Positions 10,379 through 21,578 of a stretch of DNA of 64,000 nucleotides are shown one piece after another (position 1 is the stretch's first letter; each line of letters begins with the position of its first letter). The translations under genes and the position numbers were made by a program. This stretch comes from Obelidium mucronatum (lineage: Eukaryota; Chytridiomycota; Chytridiomycetes; Chytridiales; Chytriomycetaceae): positions 1 through 64,000 of the forward strand of contig JAIVFH010000058.1 in the NCBI GenBank assembly GCA_025765595.1, read 5' to 3'. The notes beneath the pieces are model-generated. The model ran no database searches and had not been told where the DNA came from. It saw only the letters and a list, made by a program, of their open reading frames with translations.

Positions 10379-11178
10379 ATGATTGCGCCGCCTCCACCAG
10401 AAGAGCTGACACCATACTAGCTGACACTGTGGTCCGTTTGTTGCTGTTGTGCAGACACAGGCAGCCGGATGGTTGTTTTGAGGTCCAAGACTGAGGGAGC
10501 TCTTTGGACACATCCATAACCCTTAGCCTACTTGGTAGGACTTTATACACTCACTTGATCAAATCCATAGGAATTCATCTGACATAGCGGCTGGATTGGG
10601 GTTCCTTGAAGGCATGGGAGGAGGCCTGCTCCCTTGCACATGCACTCTCAACAGTAGCTGATTGCTCAACAGTAGTTGAATCAGTGCGAACCATAATTTC
10701 CTTTGTGCCAACTTCAGACAAATAAAGCATCCAATGTGCGATTTCACCAATTTAGAATTTCCGTTTGAGAACGGATTCCGTCCGTGTCAGAACGGATTCC
10801 GTGCCAAAACGGATATTTTTTTTTCATACACTGAGACGCTGCTACCGCTCTGTGTGCCTGCTCTGGGATACTGCCTCTGGGAGCTTTCTGCCATGCTAGT
10901 CAGGAAGGCGTCCACCAGAAGGAGGCAGACACCAAAAAGGCTGAACACTCCTGATGCAACAGATTGCCCATTTTGCTTGAAACTTAGGCTTGCTATTGCA
11001 TCACGCGACCAACTCTAACAGACAGACAGAAAACACTCTGCTGGCCCAAATGGTCAAATAATAGTGCCAAAGTAATTCGTTTCGAACCTTGTGAAAATTT
11101 TATGACAAATACAAGACAAATACCAAAGAAATAACGAAGGCTTTGGCACAGAAAAAACATATTACATTCTTTAATTCC
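10379..11178. other. Gene-free segment
   Basis: Contains two close copies of AACGGATTCCGT around 10770-10801. No supported coding region. Confidence 0.4.
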
Positions 11179-12488
11179 TTAATTCTTCACTAAAGGAGAG
11201 AAATAATCAATTATGAATTTTGTGATGTAGTCTTGGCGACATGCGTCAAAGATACGTTTGCTTGGGCCCTTCAACCTCTACAAATAAGATTAAGAATCGA
11301 TTATAGGGGGGAGCAGATTAAGAATCGGTTATAGGGGGGAGCGCAACTTACTTTTTCTGCCAAGTTGCAATAAGCCTTTTCAAGAGAGCACAAGTTGCTT
11401 GTGAGAGTGTCCCTTTTGTCATCATCCCCATTTGCTGTCAGGGCAATAGCAATTTCGGAGTACAGGTTGGCATGGCTCGTGAAAAACGCAGGTTGCATAT
11501 AATCAGCGTGCAGAATATCAATGGCAGTTGTGTAAATCTCCATCCGCATCTCCAATTCAACTTGTTCTTCCTTTTTCCCCCCCTGCTGACTTCGCATAAT
11601 CTCCAAATCATCCTTCATTTTCTTAAGACAGCACAAATGCTCTGCAATAGACGCTTTGAGACTCTCAATTTTCAGTACATTGTATTTTCTTGCTGTGGTG
11701 AAGAGTTTAACGTCACCGTGCCAACCCGATAACATCCGCCCACTCAATCCAACTGAATAATAACGAGTCGATTGAGCTTCATCACGCCAATCATTGTCGT
11801 GTTCAACCGACAGAGTTTTTATGATGTGTTCAATATCGTGATCAACCACGATGCTCTTGGTGCATACAGTTGGGATCGTGACACCGAAAGAGGGGGAGAT
11901 ATCCCAACGCAGCTCGCCAATTTTAATAAGAGCGCTAGAATTCAAGGTCTGTAGTAATGCTTCGAGAGCCAATATTTCTAGTTCCCTCGCAACAATAAGA
12001 TCCGACAAAGTCTGGTAGACCTTGAAATCCTCAGTTAAACTGGAGATTTGAGATTTCATGTTCTCCACCGTATACTCCAAGTTTTTCAACACCAATTGAT
12101 CAATTCCCAGGAGTATTTTTGGTTTTTTGAGCATGATAGCAGAAGCTGTTGCTTCGCTCTTGTCTTGAACTGGAGGATTGACATTAACAACAGGGCATGG
12201 GGCAGGGGTGGCAGCAGAAGTTCTTGTTGTGCTACGAGGAGGTAATGCTTTGGATGAACAAGGAGGGAGATGACTCGAGGAAGGAGCAGCAGTAGATGGA
12301 GTTGCATCAGCCTGAGGATAATTTGGTGGTGTTTTAATGAGACCAAAAAAACACAAAAAAACTCCAAAACAAAGACATACCTTTGGGTCAATGCACAATT
12401 CATTTTCGACGCCGTCATAATACTTTTCTACTTTAAATTTTCCATTCGGGGCTTTCGCCAGGAATGAAGTTACAGGACTTGAGTTCAT
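11179..12488 (-). CDS. Coiled-coil protein of unknown function
   Basis: Not recognised. Three exons (12488-12381, 12311-11352, 11277-11179) join in phase to about 388 residues. Both introns have good ends (GTATGT and GTAAGT donors). The N-terminal part is short and followed by a Ser/Thr/Pro/Ala-rich linker. The rest is mostly helical with coiled-coil-like segments (LVLKNLEYTVENMKSQISSL and IESLKASIAEHLCCLKKMKD). The C-terminal exon is basic (RLKGPSKRIFDACRQDY). The second intron contains an imperfect 26-bp tandem copy of GATTAAGAATCG-TTATAGGGGGG. No signal peptide or membrane segment. The gene stands alone between a TIR element and eroded sequence. The ATG at 12488 is the first in frame; an upstream exon cannot be excluded. 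Confidence 0.6.
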
Positions 12489-12698
12489 TTGAATGCTATG
12501 TTCAGTACTTTTGTCAGTGAACTTTTTTTGATTCTTTAATTTGAATGGGTGGCTCCAGAATACAGATACTTGGGCTTGCGCTGCAACTGAGGTTGCAACG
12601 AAGATTCAGCCAACTTCACCAAAATATGTCTCAAAAATGCAACAGCCTCACCAAGTAGGAAGGATGTAACAAGACTTACGTTTATTTCAACGCTATTT

Positions 12699-14349
12699 TC
12701 AGTTTCTCAACTTTCTCTTTTGAAATATTCCTTCTTTCGAATAATTTTGTGGCACCGACCACGGTGTCTTCGTTGGCTTGAACTGCAAGCGACACACAAA
12801 TTGAACCCTTTCCCGTACAAAACGAATCTCACTAGCGTTCATTTCTTCTAAAAAGTCTTTGAAAATGCTTTCTTCCACAAACTCGAAAGAATCAAAGATA
12901 CCATACCATCTTGTCTGAAACGAATGCCCACAAAACTGGTGATAAAGTGAAATACCCCACTGCCAGTGATGGACTTCCAAAGCTGATGCTGTCGCGCCAT
13001 TCCGTCGGTCCAGTCACTGTCTTTTCCGAGGAAATTGCCTCAAGTGCTACCACTCCAACAATTAGTGTAACGATTTCCTGCAACACTTATTTCAAGATTG
13101 AAAACCGAAATATATGCTCATCTTGCCCACACTGGTGAAAAGGAGCTGCCGTTCACGCCCCAAGTCCTTGAGCCAGCCGTCACCCTGTTCCCTGAATTCG
13201 CAAGCAAAGATCGCTTTTCGATTGTCAAGCTTGCTGAACTTGTTGAGGATCTGCCTATACTTATTACTGCCATCAAGGATGAGATCGCTGCTTGCCGAAG
13301 CGGGATATCCAAGAAGTCACGGTTGAAAGTGCTCGCAAAACTTTGTTGTTGCCCGAAATGGAAGGAATGACCTTTCTTACCTTCTCTCCCCAGATGGTGC
13401 CGTTCTAGACTTTTTCACGCTTCTTGCTATCATCGGAGCTGCTCCGGTTAGGGTTAGGGTACCCTAACCCTTTGGAATTCCAATGGGGCCTCGACCGCCT
13501 GCCTCATCCTCCCACAAGGCGATGGGCTAGCGGCAGGTGTTGGGGAGAATATTCTTTTAATTTGATAATGAACACCCAATCCCTTTCAAAACAATTCCGG
13601 TTCCAAGCCGTTTTCGGCCATTAATTCTACAACCATATTTCTGCAGTTGAAAAACATGAGGATTCACCTTTGTAATTCGATGACAGTGACTTATGCCCAA
13701 TACCCACCATGGAAAAATTGCCAAGATACGAGACGTCAATATCAAAGCGCTCGATCGAGAGCGGGGTAGCTGTTTCAAATTTGCTGGCGTTATTCTTCAT
13801 AGCGTAAAGGTGGGCATTCAAAACAGATGACGAATTCGTTCCGGTGATTTATGCAACACCGAACTGCTGAAGCCAATTGGTATATTTGTTGATGTCATTC
13901 ATTACTTCATCCTTGAGACTGAAGGTTGACAGATCCCGAGTATCTGCTGTTTTGTGTGGATGGAATCGGCACCATGTACTACCCAAAAGCTTACCAGATG
14001 ATAACAACTTGATAGAAGCACTTTTTTGAAGTTTTCGGGCAAAGACAAAACGCGGAGGACCTCGAACTTTTTATCGGCAGTTGATGTATCGATGATATTC
14101 CATACAGCACTCTCTAATTATTGTTATTTTTTTTTTTTACATCCACTGTCACAATACTCATTTCATCTTTCGCCAGGGTCTTAAAGTTTTCTTGGCACCA
14201 CTGCACCAGTTGTATGATTCCATTCGTGGATTAAAGAGCGTACAGTTCGTCATCTGGAATTGCTCTGAGGTAACCCTAACCCCAACAAGTTTTGAAACCG
14301 GTGCCGAGTTAACCACATCACATTTAATTATCTCAATGAATCTTTCCAT
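12699..14349 (-). pseudogene. Eroded coding remnants, unidentified
   Basis: Several minus-strand pieces read like protein but are separated by stops and frame changes: ERFIEIIKCDVVNSAPVSKL (about 14345-14290), STADKKFEVLRVLSLPENFK (about 14085-14025), FSLKDEVMNDINKYTNWLQQ (about 13925-13865), FETATPLSIERFDIDVSYLG (about 13780-13720) and FEFVEESIFKDFLEEMNASE (about 12885-12820). On the plus strand, 13140-13330 also reads smoothly (VKLAELVEDLPILITAIKDE). I could not join these into a gene. They may be one or two decayed genes or an intron-rich gene that I failed to assemble. Confidence 0.3.
13444..13469. repeat. Head-to-head telomere-like motif
   Basis: GGTTAGGGTTAGGG is followed directly by TACCCTAACCC, so two short runs of the common fungal telomere unit face each other. 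Another short run (GTTACC/CCCTAACCCC type) lies at about 14270-14285. Confidence 0.7.
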
Positions 14350-14379
14350 TTACTCTCACAATGAACGGCTACTTCAATT

Positions 14380-15964
14380 TCACACAACCAATGCTTCACA
14401 TTCATTCTTGTGCCCACCATGCTTCCAGTGATATTCTTGGCAAAACGCACTGCAATACTTGATGACACGACACTTGCTGCACTTTTTGAACTTTTCCTTT
14501 TCCTTTTCTTTCTCATCTGCAGAGTCTTTCTCCATAAGCTGTTGTTCAGGAGCCAAACAATTCCCACAATGTTTCTGCTCCATAACGTTCCGAACCGCCT
14601 GTCGCCGCTTTTCCCCGTCCCCTGGTTTCGCGCCACCAGGACATATTGCATGATGATTAGCTATCATGGTCGCCCGAAAACATTCCTCCGAACAGAAATG
14701 CACCTTCTCGCACTTTTTACAGCTGATGGAATGCAAATGGGAGGCAGTCTCAAAATCCGAACATTCATATCGACTGCATTTCGCACTATACGGCCAATCA
14801 GATTTTGGAACATGCCCAAACTCGGAAAACATGTTTGGGTTCCGATGTTGCAGGATTTGTAGCATTTCTGCCCGGCGTGCTTCGTCTACAAGGGTTGACC
14901 GAGCATCTAGTTCCATATCCGTGCGGTTAGAGCCGAGAGGCAAGTCAAATTCCCTGCAAGTATCGCGGAATGCCCCAAACACTACGGAAAAAAAAAGAAT
15001 AATATATGAAAAAAAGGAAGACATTTTGAAAACGCTCACTTGAAATATCAACAGCATCTTGCATAAACAATCGACGGAGTAGCGGGAGCGAGAGACCGTT
15101 TATTGACGGCCCCAAATCCTTGAGAACACTCAAAATGTCAGCATTCAGTTTCTGACGCTTTTTCATGATTCCAAAGTTAGAACGACCGTACGGCGTCTCA
15201 TCCAGCATTTTTCGCAGTCTTGCAGCAAGTGATTGGACGTGTGGCATGCACTGTTTTGTCAACAGGCGTTTCTTGAATTGGTGAAAGAGGTGTTCCAAGA
15301 TTTCCAACAACCGACACAAGCGTTCTTGATCATCGCTATATGCGCCGAGGAGGTAAACAATAGTAGGCAAGACGCGCGGAAGCTCCTTGATAATGAATTG
15401 TACCGGAGGGATAATCTCGTCTTGTCCGGACTCTTCCAATTCCAGAAACTCGTCATCCCCCTCCGGCATGGCATACAAAGCCAAGTCTGCAAGACCCGTT
15501 GAAAAGCCCAGATTGAGGATAGCCTTCATGGTGCGCTTCTGGTCGCGATTCGCCTTTGAATTGTACTCGGTGACAGTCCAGAGGCGCTGCAGCTGGTCGA
15601 AGCCTCTGTTTTGCGCCAGCGGCAGCGCCTCGATCCGGGCCGCAATGTCCGGGTTCCCGGGGTTTGCGGCCAGGCCCCTAACAAGCACGGCGCGAGCGAG
15701 CGCGGCCTCGCCCAGGGCTTCGAGCGCCAGGGCCGCGCGCACCCAGCCCTTCGCCCACGCGGCGTCGGCGTCCGTGGCGGCCATCGCTTCGCTGAACGCC
15801 GCGTGGAAGCGGCCGCGCCGGTGTTCGACCAGCGAGCGGTTCGTCAGCAGCCGCGCGTCTCTTTTGTCCAGCGCGAGCGCCGCCGAGTAGTGCGCGTGCG
15901 CCGCGTCCATGTCGCCGGCGGCAAATGCCGCATTGCCTTTGGCGCGCAACTCCTCAATATCCAT
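14380..15964 (-). CDS. TPR and MYND zinc-finger protein
   Basis: Two exons (15964-15040 and 14981-14380) join in phase to about 508 residues. Residues 1-110 form three tetratricopeptide-type helical pairs (ELRAKGNAAFAAGDMDAAHA, LLTNRSLVEHRRGRFHAAFS), the kind that often binds chaperone C-termini. The middle is helical and armadillo-like. The C-terminus has a cysteine-rich block (CKKCEKVHFCSEECF) and then a canonical MYND finger (CSKCRVIKYCSAFCQ ... HW ... H ... C), a protein-interaction zinc module. The layout recalls fungal MYND/TPR cofactors, but no SET domain is visible, so I do not call it a methyltransferase. The first 300 bp are strongly GC-rich compared with the rest. Confidence 0.8.
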
Positions 15965-16070
15965 CAGCTGGAAAAGTTGGAAAAGATCTTTATTTTACAC
16001 CCCGTCCCCAAAAAACTGCTACCAACCTCCACAACCAATAAAATAAAACTTAGCGTAAAAAAAAAGCATC

Positions 16071-17052
16071 TTATACCCTTCCGTCTAGATCAGTTGGCGA
16101 CAGTTCTGTAAAGTTGTCATCATCGTCACCAGAGTCTTCTGCAGCTGCAGTATTCACTGCGTGTGCCGCTGCTCGTGCCGCTGCAGAAGTTCTCCTCCTC
16201 AAGCTACCACGACCATGTGTTTGCTGTTGCTGCTGGCAAGATTCACTCTTTGAACCCAGAAATGCCGAATGATCAACCTTTCGCATATGCCGTCTAGAGA
16301 CATGTCAGTAAGTAAGCAACCACCAGAAAACACATAGTCACGAGAAAAAAAAAAAAAAGTAACCTCATATCCTGACATCTCCGAAAAGTGGCTTCGCATC
16401 CTTCAATTTGACAAGAATAAGGTTTCCCTTCAGTGTGAGAGACCAAGTGAGACACAAGGTGATGACGCCGAAAAAACGACTTGTTGCAGTCAAGCTCTGG
16501 ACAAGTAAACTTTTTCATTGAAGTTGATAGAGACGAGCCACTCGCCGACGGACGAGGGTCCAGAGGGGGGATTTTCATTTGGCGAAGCTGTGACGGGTGG
16601 ATGGACGACAGCAGCGGTTTTTGCAGGAGCACCTGGTGCTGGTCGGCAGCTGGGGCCAGCGTCATGACGGTGTCGGCCATGGACGCGGCGGCGGCGGCCG
16701 GCGAGGCGGCAGCGGCGGCGGCAGCCGCGACAGGCGGAAGCACGCCAACTCCGAGGACGCCAAGCGGCTCGAGCTTGAAAAACACGGGCTTCGCGTCGCC
16801 GGCGGGCGCGGCAGCACCAGCGGCGGCGGCGGGCGGCGGCGGCGGGACCATCGGCGGCGCGCCGTCGGCGGCGGCGTCAGAGCCAGGCCCGCTGCTGTTT
16901 GGACCCGCCGCTTCGTCCACGTCCGAGGCGGCCGACGACACCGACGCCGCCACGGGCTCTTCGCTCTCCACGCGCCCCGGACCTGCTTCTTCTACGCTGG
17001 CGCCTGCCTCGAGCGTCAGTGCCGCGGCGGCCAAAAGGTCTAATGCAAACAT
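16071..17052 (-). CDS. C2H2 zinc-finger transcription factor (cluster member 1)
   Basis: Two exons (17052-16364 and 16293-16071), 303 residues. The N-terminal 150 residues are Ala/Pro/Gly/Ser-rich low-complexity sequence typical of an activation or repression region. Two fingers follow: C-x4-C-x12-H-x3-H (CPELDCNKSFFRRHHLVSH) and C-x4-C-x12-H-x5-H (CQIEGCEATFRRCQDM...). The intron falls inside finger 2 and uses a GTTACT donor; splicing completes the final histidines (RRHMRKVDH). The tail is Gln/Ala/Asp-rich. It is a probable nuclear DNA-binding regulator with unknown targets, and one of five related genes in a row. Confidence 0.8.
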
Positions 17053-17401
17053 TGGGAATCTGAAGCGGTCGCTGATATTATAAGAAGAATGATGCTGACA
17101 GATGCTGATGAAGATGAAGAGGAAGACGGTGCCGAGCAGGTGGGCGATAGATAGATGGATGCTAGATGCAATGCGAGCTTGTACGCAAGAAGGGCTTGTG
17201 TGCGGTGTTTTTTTTCCCTTTTGTCACAAACCACCAACAAACTGCTTTGTGTGTGAAAAACGTTCAAATCCACATGAATATATGAGTTTTAATCCAAAAA
17301 CCACCAAAAAGAAAAAGAGAAAACAAAGAAATCTCAAAGAGTACAGTAGCTTGACAAAGGATTGACAACGCGCCCGCTACTTCTCGCTCGCTGTTTCTTC
17401 T

Positions 17402-18625
17402 TCAACTTTCATCATGGTTCCACCAAAAAGTGCAGGCGATCCGTCGGGTGGTGATAACGACGCTGAATGGTGTGGGGGGTGACGAGGAGAAGGTCTGCAA
17501 ACGTCCATTCTCCTCTTTTTTCATATCTTCAACAATCTCCATTTCGTCCTGCTCTCCTCTTCTTTCCTCTTCCTTTACTCCCGACGAGCCATTATTATAA
17601 GACCCATGAGCAACTTTCCTCAAATGTCGTCTCAAGTCTTGGTTCCGTCGGAAAGTCGACTCACAGCCTGCCACTGTGCACTTGAATGGCTTTCCTTCAG
17701 AGTGAGAAACCATGTGAGAAACCAGGTGGTGCTTCCTGTGAAATACTTTGTCGCATCCTGGCGACGAACATGCAAACTTTTTAGATGCGGTTGATGCTGA
17801 GACAGTTGCTGCGACTGAAGAAGATGCTGTTGCTGCTGTTGCTGATATGGTTGATGCCGATGCCGATGATGCTGTTGCTAAGGCTTCAGTTGCTGATGTT
17901 GAAGTTGATGCAATGAAAGATGAAGGAAAACTATTCGCTGATTGAGTTGGAAATGTACCAACAGTGGTGGATGACGGGGCCGATGCTGATGCAGATGAAA
18001 ACCCAGAATAAGAGCTGGGGAGAGAATACGGAGTTGCTGCTGAGCCCGGACGCGTCTGTCGGCCAGCGGCGGCGGCGGCCAGCAGCGACGAGCCCACGGC
18101 CAGCGACGCGCGCCGAGTCGTGACGACCTGTGGCGCCGCGGACAGCGGCGACGTGGCGCGCGACGACGGACTGCTCGCGACGGTAAACGGCGGCGGCGGC
18201 AGCGGGCCGGCGGGCTTCGCCAGCGCCAGGCCCGCAAAGAGGCCCGGCGGCAGCGACAGGCGGCGGTACGACGCGCCCAGCAGCGCGGTGCTTTGCGGCG
18301 GCTGCTGCGGCTGCTGCGGCGGCGGCGGCGGCGGCGCGTGCGCGTGCGCGTGCGGCGGGTGAACGGCCGCCGGCCCGTCGCGCGCGCCGTCAGCCGCCGC
18401 CAGCGCAGACCCGCGCCGCGACAGACTCGTCAGCTGCGGCGTGCTCGGCTGCACGCTGGCTTCGCGTCCCAGCGGCCCCAGCCCGGGCCCGAACCCGCCA
18501 GCGCCGTCCACGCCGTCGCCCACTGGACCCACCCCGCCGCTGCGGTATTTGTCAGCAGTTGCTGTCGGATGAACGGCGCCCGGCGAACTGAGAGCCGCCG
18601 TCGCTAAAAGTTCAAGGGCGTCCAT
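17402..18625 (-). CDS. C2H2 zinc-finger transcription factor (cluster member 2)
   Basis: Single exon of 407 residues from the ATG at 18625 (MDALELLATAALSS). I prefer this start because the preceding in-frame residues look like untranslated AT-rich sequence and because cluster member 1 begins similarly (MFALDLLAAAALT). A long Pro/Ala/Gln/Ser/Thr-rich region is followed by two fingers: CSSPGCDKVFHRKHHLVSH...H and CTVAGCESTFRRNQDLRRH...H. The acidic tail is rich in Glu. GC content is very high over 18.05-18.6 kb. Confidence 0.8.
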   Translation of the reverse strand: MDALELLATAALSSPGAVHPTATADKYRSGGVGPVGDGVDGAGGFGPGLGPLGREASVQPSTPQLTSLSRRGSALAAADGARDGPAAVHPPHAHAHAPPPPPPQQPQQPPQSTALLGASYRRLSLPPGLFAGLALAKPAGPLPPPPFTVASSPSSRATSPLSAAPQVVTTRRASLAVGSSLLAAAAAGRQTRPGSAATPYSLPSSYSGFSSASASAPSSTTVGTFPTQSANSFPSSFIASTSTSATEALATASSASASTISATAATASSSVAATVSASTASKKFACSSPGCDKVFHRKHHLVSHMVSHSEGKPFKCTVAGCESTFRRNQDLRRHLRKVAHGSYNNGSSGVKEEERRGEQDEMEIVEDMKKEENGRLQTFSSSPPTPFSVVITTRRIACTFWWNHDES

Positions 18626-18823
18626 TTCACAGTCACTTCGAAGGTGCGAAGGGGGCTTGTTATAAATATAAATGTCGAAATTACTTTTGGATACCAAAAT
18701 ACTTCCATAATTCCAAATAAACAATTTACTTAGAGGTACAAGACTAAAGACAAAATACGAAAGAAAAACTGAAGCTAAGGTAAAAAGAAAAACAATGCGT
18801 AAATAAACTGAGTTGACAGAATC

Positions 18824-19402
18824 TCATTTCGAGGCATACAACTGCCGCAAATTGGCACTTTTTTTTGTGCCACCCGAGTGCCTTACAGCCATATGCGTGC
18901 GAAGACGATCTTGCCGATGAAAAGATAACCCACAATCAACACATAAATGAGTCCGCCGTTTCATGTCCATGATTTGGACGGGTTTTGCAAGCGAGGATGT
19001 AGTTGCCATTTGATGTAATAAGGAAAATAGAGGTGATTGAAACACTGGTTGTCGTTGAAATGCTGGCTGTTGTTGTGTCGGGTAGAATGAAGGAGGTGGT
19101 GTGGTGGTCATGTATAGCGGAGGAGGTGTTTGTAAATGTTGAGCTTCAGGAGTATTTGTCGGCGATGGCGTTCTGATTATAATAGAAGGTGACCGTGAAA
19201 CTGAAGTTTGGTGACTTTGCAGAACTTGCTCAGAGTTTGACTCAATCAAATTTGAAATATTCATGGGGTTGGTGGTTGGCTCTGTTTCTTTGCGGGTGGG
19301 TAGAATGACAAGAACCTGCGGAGCAGGACTTGCAGTTTGGAGAACAGGCACTGCGCCAGGAGGAACAAATCGCATGCGAAGTGTAGCTGGTTGCTCTGTC
19401 AT
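18824..19402 (-). CDS. Single-finger C2H2 protein (cluster member 3)
   Basis: Single exon, 192 residues. A Pro/Thr/Ser/Gln-rich region precedes one C-x2-C-x12-H-x4-H finger near the C-terminus (CVDCGLSFHRQDRLRTHMAV) and a short basic tail. It has one finger where its neighbours have two, so it may be a shortened relative or may need a partner for DNA binding. Confidence 0.7.
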   Translation of the reverse strand: MTEQPATLRMRFVPPGAVPVLQTASPAPQVLVILPTRKETEPTTNPMNISNLIESNSEQVLQSHQTSVSRSPSIIIRTPSPTNTPEAQHLQTPPPLYMTTTPPPSFYPTQQQPAFQRQPVFQSPLFSLLHQMATTSSLAKPVQIMDMKRRTHLCVDCGLSFHRQDRLRTHMAVRHSGGTKKSANLRQLYASK

Positions 19403-19613
19403 TTGCTGATAATTTGCGCGTATATTTTTTAAGGTTGGAAATGACTTTTAAAATGAAGCTAAGCTTGTATACCTGGGTGGCTTTAATTAAGGCTTTACAA
19501 GGCACGCAAAAAACCCCGGTACATTTGAGAAAAAGGTTATGTTATGTAAAATAGCGTGGATAGAGAAAGAGTAGTTTATTGCGGTGAGAGAAGTTACAAT
19601 AAGTATGTAGGTA

Positions 19614-20507
19614 TCAATGTTTAACGTTGCGCCAATGTCGCAGCAGATCTAAAAAATGGAGAAAAAAATATCGGTCAGTATTTTTTTCAATATTATCGCA
19701 ATGAGAACTATTATTTATAATAAGTATTTATAAGAAACTCACCTTGGTTTCTGCGAAATTTTGAAGTACATCCTGGAAGATGGCATCTGAAATTATATTC
19801 TACTTGGTGTGTCACAAGGTGGCTCTCGATGTGATGCTTCCTTTTGAATCCTATATAGGGCAAAACGAAAACTGTCAGATCGACAATTAAAGATATTGGG
19901 GTAAAAAAACTTGATATTTACCTTTTGCACATAGATTACAAGTATATTTCTCGGCTTTAACTCCATTCGCGTGGTATGTATACTGCAAGGATTTACTTTG
20001 ATGATTTTGGCCAGTGGGGCTGGTAGTTCTCTTCCGTTTGCTGGGTTTTTGTTCTGAGACTTGGCATTTTGTTGGCAATAAGGGAGATTGGTGAACTATT
20101 GCCACACCATCATGAGAAGAAGAACCAACACCAGGATGAAAAGATTCATTGAGAAAGAATGGGGAAGAAGATGGAGTCAGCAATGGGGTGAACTGCCTGG
20201 CTGATGCTGTGTGCTGGAAATCTTTCTCCAATGAAAGGTCTGACATTGATGCTCGGCTGCCAAAAGCGCATTGATTCTGCAGATAATCAGATTGACTATC
20301 GCCAATCATATCAACCAGACTGGAGATACTCATAGAAGAAGCCATAGATTGCGTGCCAAAGTCTTGCACTTTTGTGTCTTGAACTGGCCCAGACATCCAA
20401 TACGACGAGTTTTCGCTTGGGAAAGCCGATTCAGGCACATCTTGCGCGAGGGCTAGATTGACGAGAAGATGCAGCGGATCGAACGTTGGCTGAACATTGG
20501 AGGACAT
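19614..20507 (-). CDS. C2H2 zinc-finger transcription factor (cluster member 4)
   Basis: Three exons (20507-19922, 19850-19743, 19648-19614) join in phase to 242 residues. The N-terminal 180 residues are Ser/Gln-rich with a basic patch (PSKRKRTTSPTG) that could be a nuclear localisation signal. Finger 1 (CNLCAKGFKRKHHIESHLVTH) is split by intron 1 and finger 2 (CHLPGCTSKFRRNQDLLRHW...H) by intron 2. The fingers match the cluster signature RKHHLESHLVSH and FRRNQDL. The last exon is only 35 nt, so gene predictors could easily miss it. Confidence 0.75.
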
Positions 20508-20849
20508 TTTTTGGAAGTTTTCTGGTGGAGATTACAGCAGAAGGTGAATTTGATGTTTAAACGCCCAGGCACAGCAAAGCCCTGCGATGTTCAGGTTTGA
20601 TACAGTCCACTTAAAAGTCGCCCAGTTTAAGAACCTGTCGATTCAAACTTTCCATGCAGACATCCATGTTCCATCATTCATTTGTTAATGAAAGACAGCC
20701 AAAGAATTTCATCGGTTGGACGTGCCATATTCTACCGGAGGCTATAATTTAAACGAGAAACAATTGGTAGAATATTCATTGATTTCGAGAATCCTCCATC
20801 TACTTGTTCGTCCCATTCAAATGCATCATAATTTCACTCAGAAACAGAT

Positions 20850-21401
20850 ATGGACATTAGCTCCCTCATACTACCGACATCTCCAGAAGTTCAATCAAGG
20901 TCCGACGAGATACAAGTAACTCGTCCTATACTGCAACAGACTGCTAGTAGCACTACCTCCTGCAATTATATGACTTCTGTTTGGACTTCTCCATCAAGTG
21001 ACTTCTATGAGAAATTCAGTGATTCAAAATTCAGAGAATGTAACCAGCAGCGTTCAGGTTCAGCCCCAGCAACAATGTCACAGCCACTAGTACACTTTCA
21101 AGAACAACGAAGGAATAGCACTGCCCACTATGACCACCATCACCAAACAAACGTTCATCCGCAACAACCAATTCACCACGAGTTCTTTGTACCTCGAACC
21201 ACTCCTCGCGTGGGAAAGTATGAGTGTTCCTTTGAAGGCTGCCACAAAAGATTCCACCGAAAGCACCACCTGGAATCCCACTTGGTGAGCCATAGCCCAG
21301 AAAAGCCGTTTGTATGCAACATTCCGGAATGCTCAATGGCCTTCCGTCGACCGCATGAACTCAAGAGACACGTTGCTTCCAAACACGCCAGCAAGAGTTG
21401 A
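20850..21401 (+). CDS. C2H2 zinc-finger transcription factor (cluster member 5)
   Basis: Single exon, 183 residues, divergently transcribed from cluster member 4. A Ser/Thr/His/Gln-rich N-terminus is followed by two C-terminal fingers: CSFEGCHKRFHRKHHLESHLVSH and CNIPECSMAFRRPHELKRHVASKH. Finger sequence and spacing match the other members. It ends about 180 bp before the start of PHB1 in the left arm of the inverted duplication. Confidence 0.75.
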   Translation: MDISSLILPTSPEVQSRSDEIQVTRPILQQTASSTTSCNYMTSVWTSPSSDFYEKFSDSKFRECNQQRSGSAPATMSQPLVHFQEQRRNSTAHYDHHHQTNVHPQQPIHHEFFVPRTTPRVGKYECSFEGCHKRFHRKHHLESHLVSHSPEKPFVCNIPECSMAFRRPHELKRHVASKHASKS

Positions 21402-21578
21402 TGACCAAAATTGCGAGAAACTTAATACCGTGTATAAAAAAAAACAGGTCTTCGATAACGGGACCAGAATATTCTTTTTTTCTTTCACTTGTCGCAGGCG
21501 ATTTATAATAAAAAGTTAATCTTTATTCTTTTTCTTTTTATTCTGCCACGTCTCAAGAATTAAGTTGAAAAACAAATC

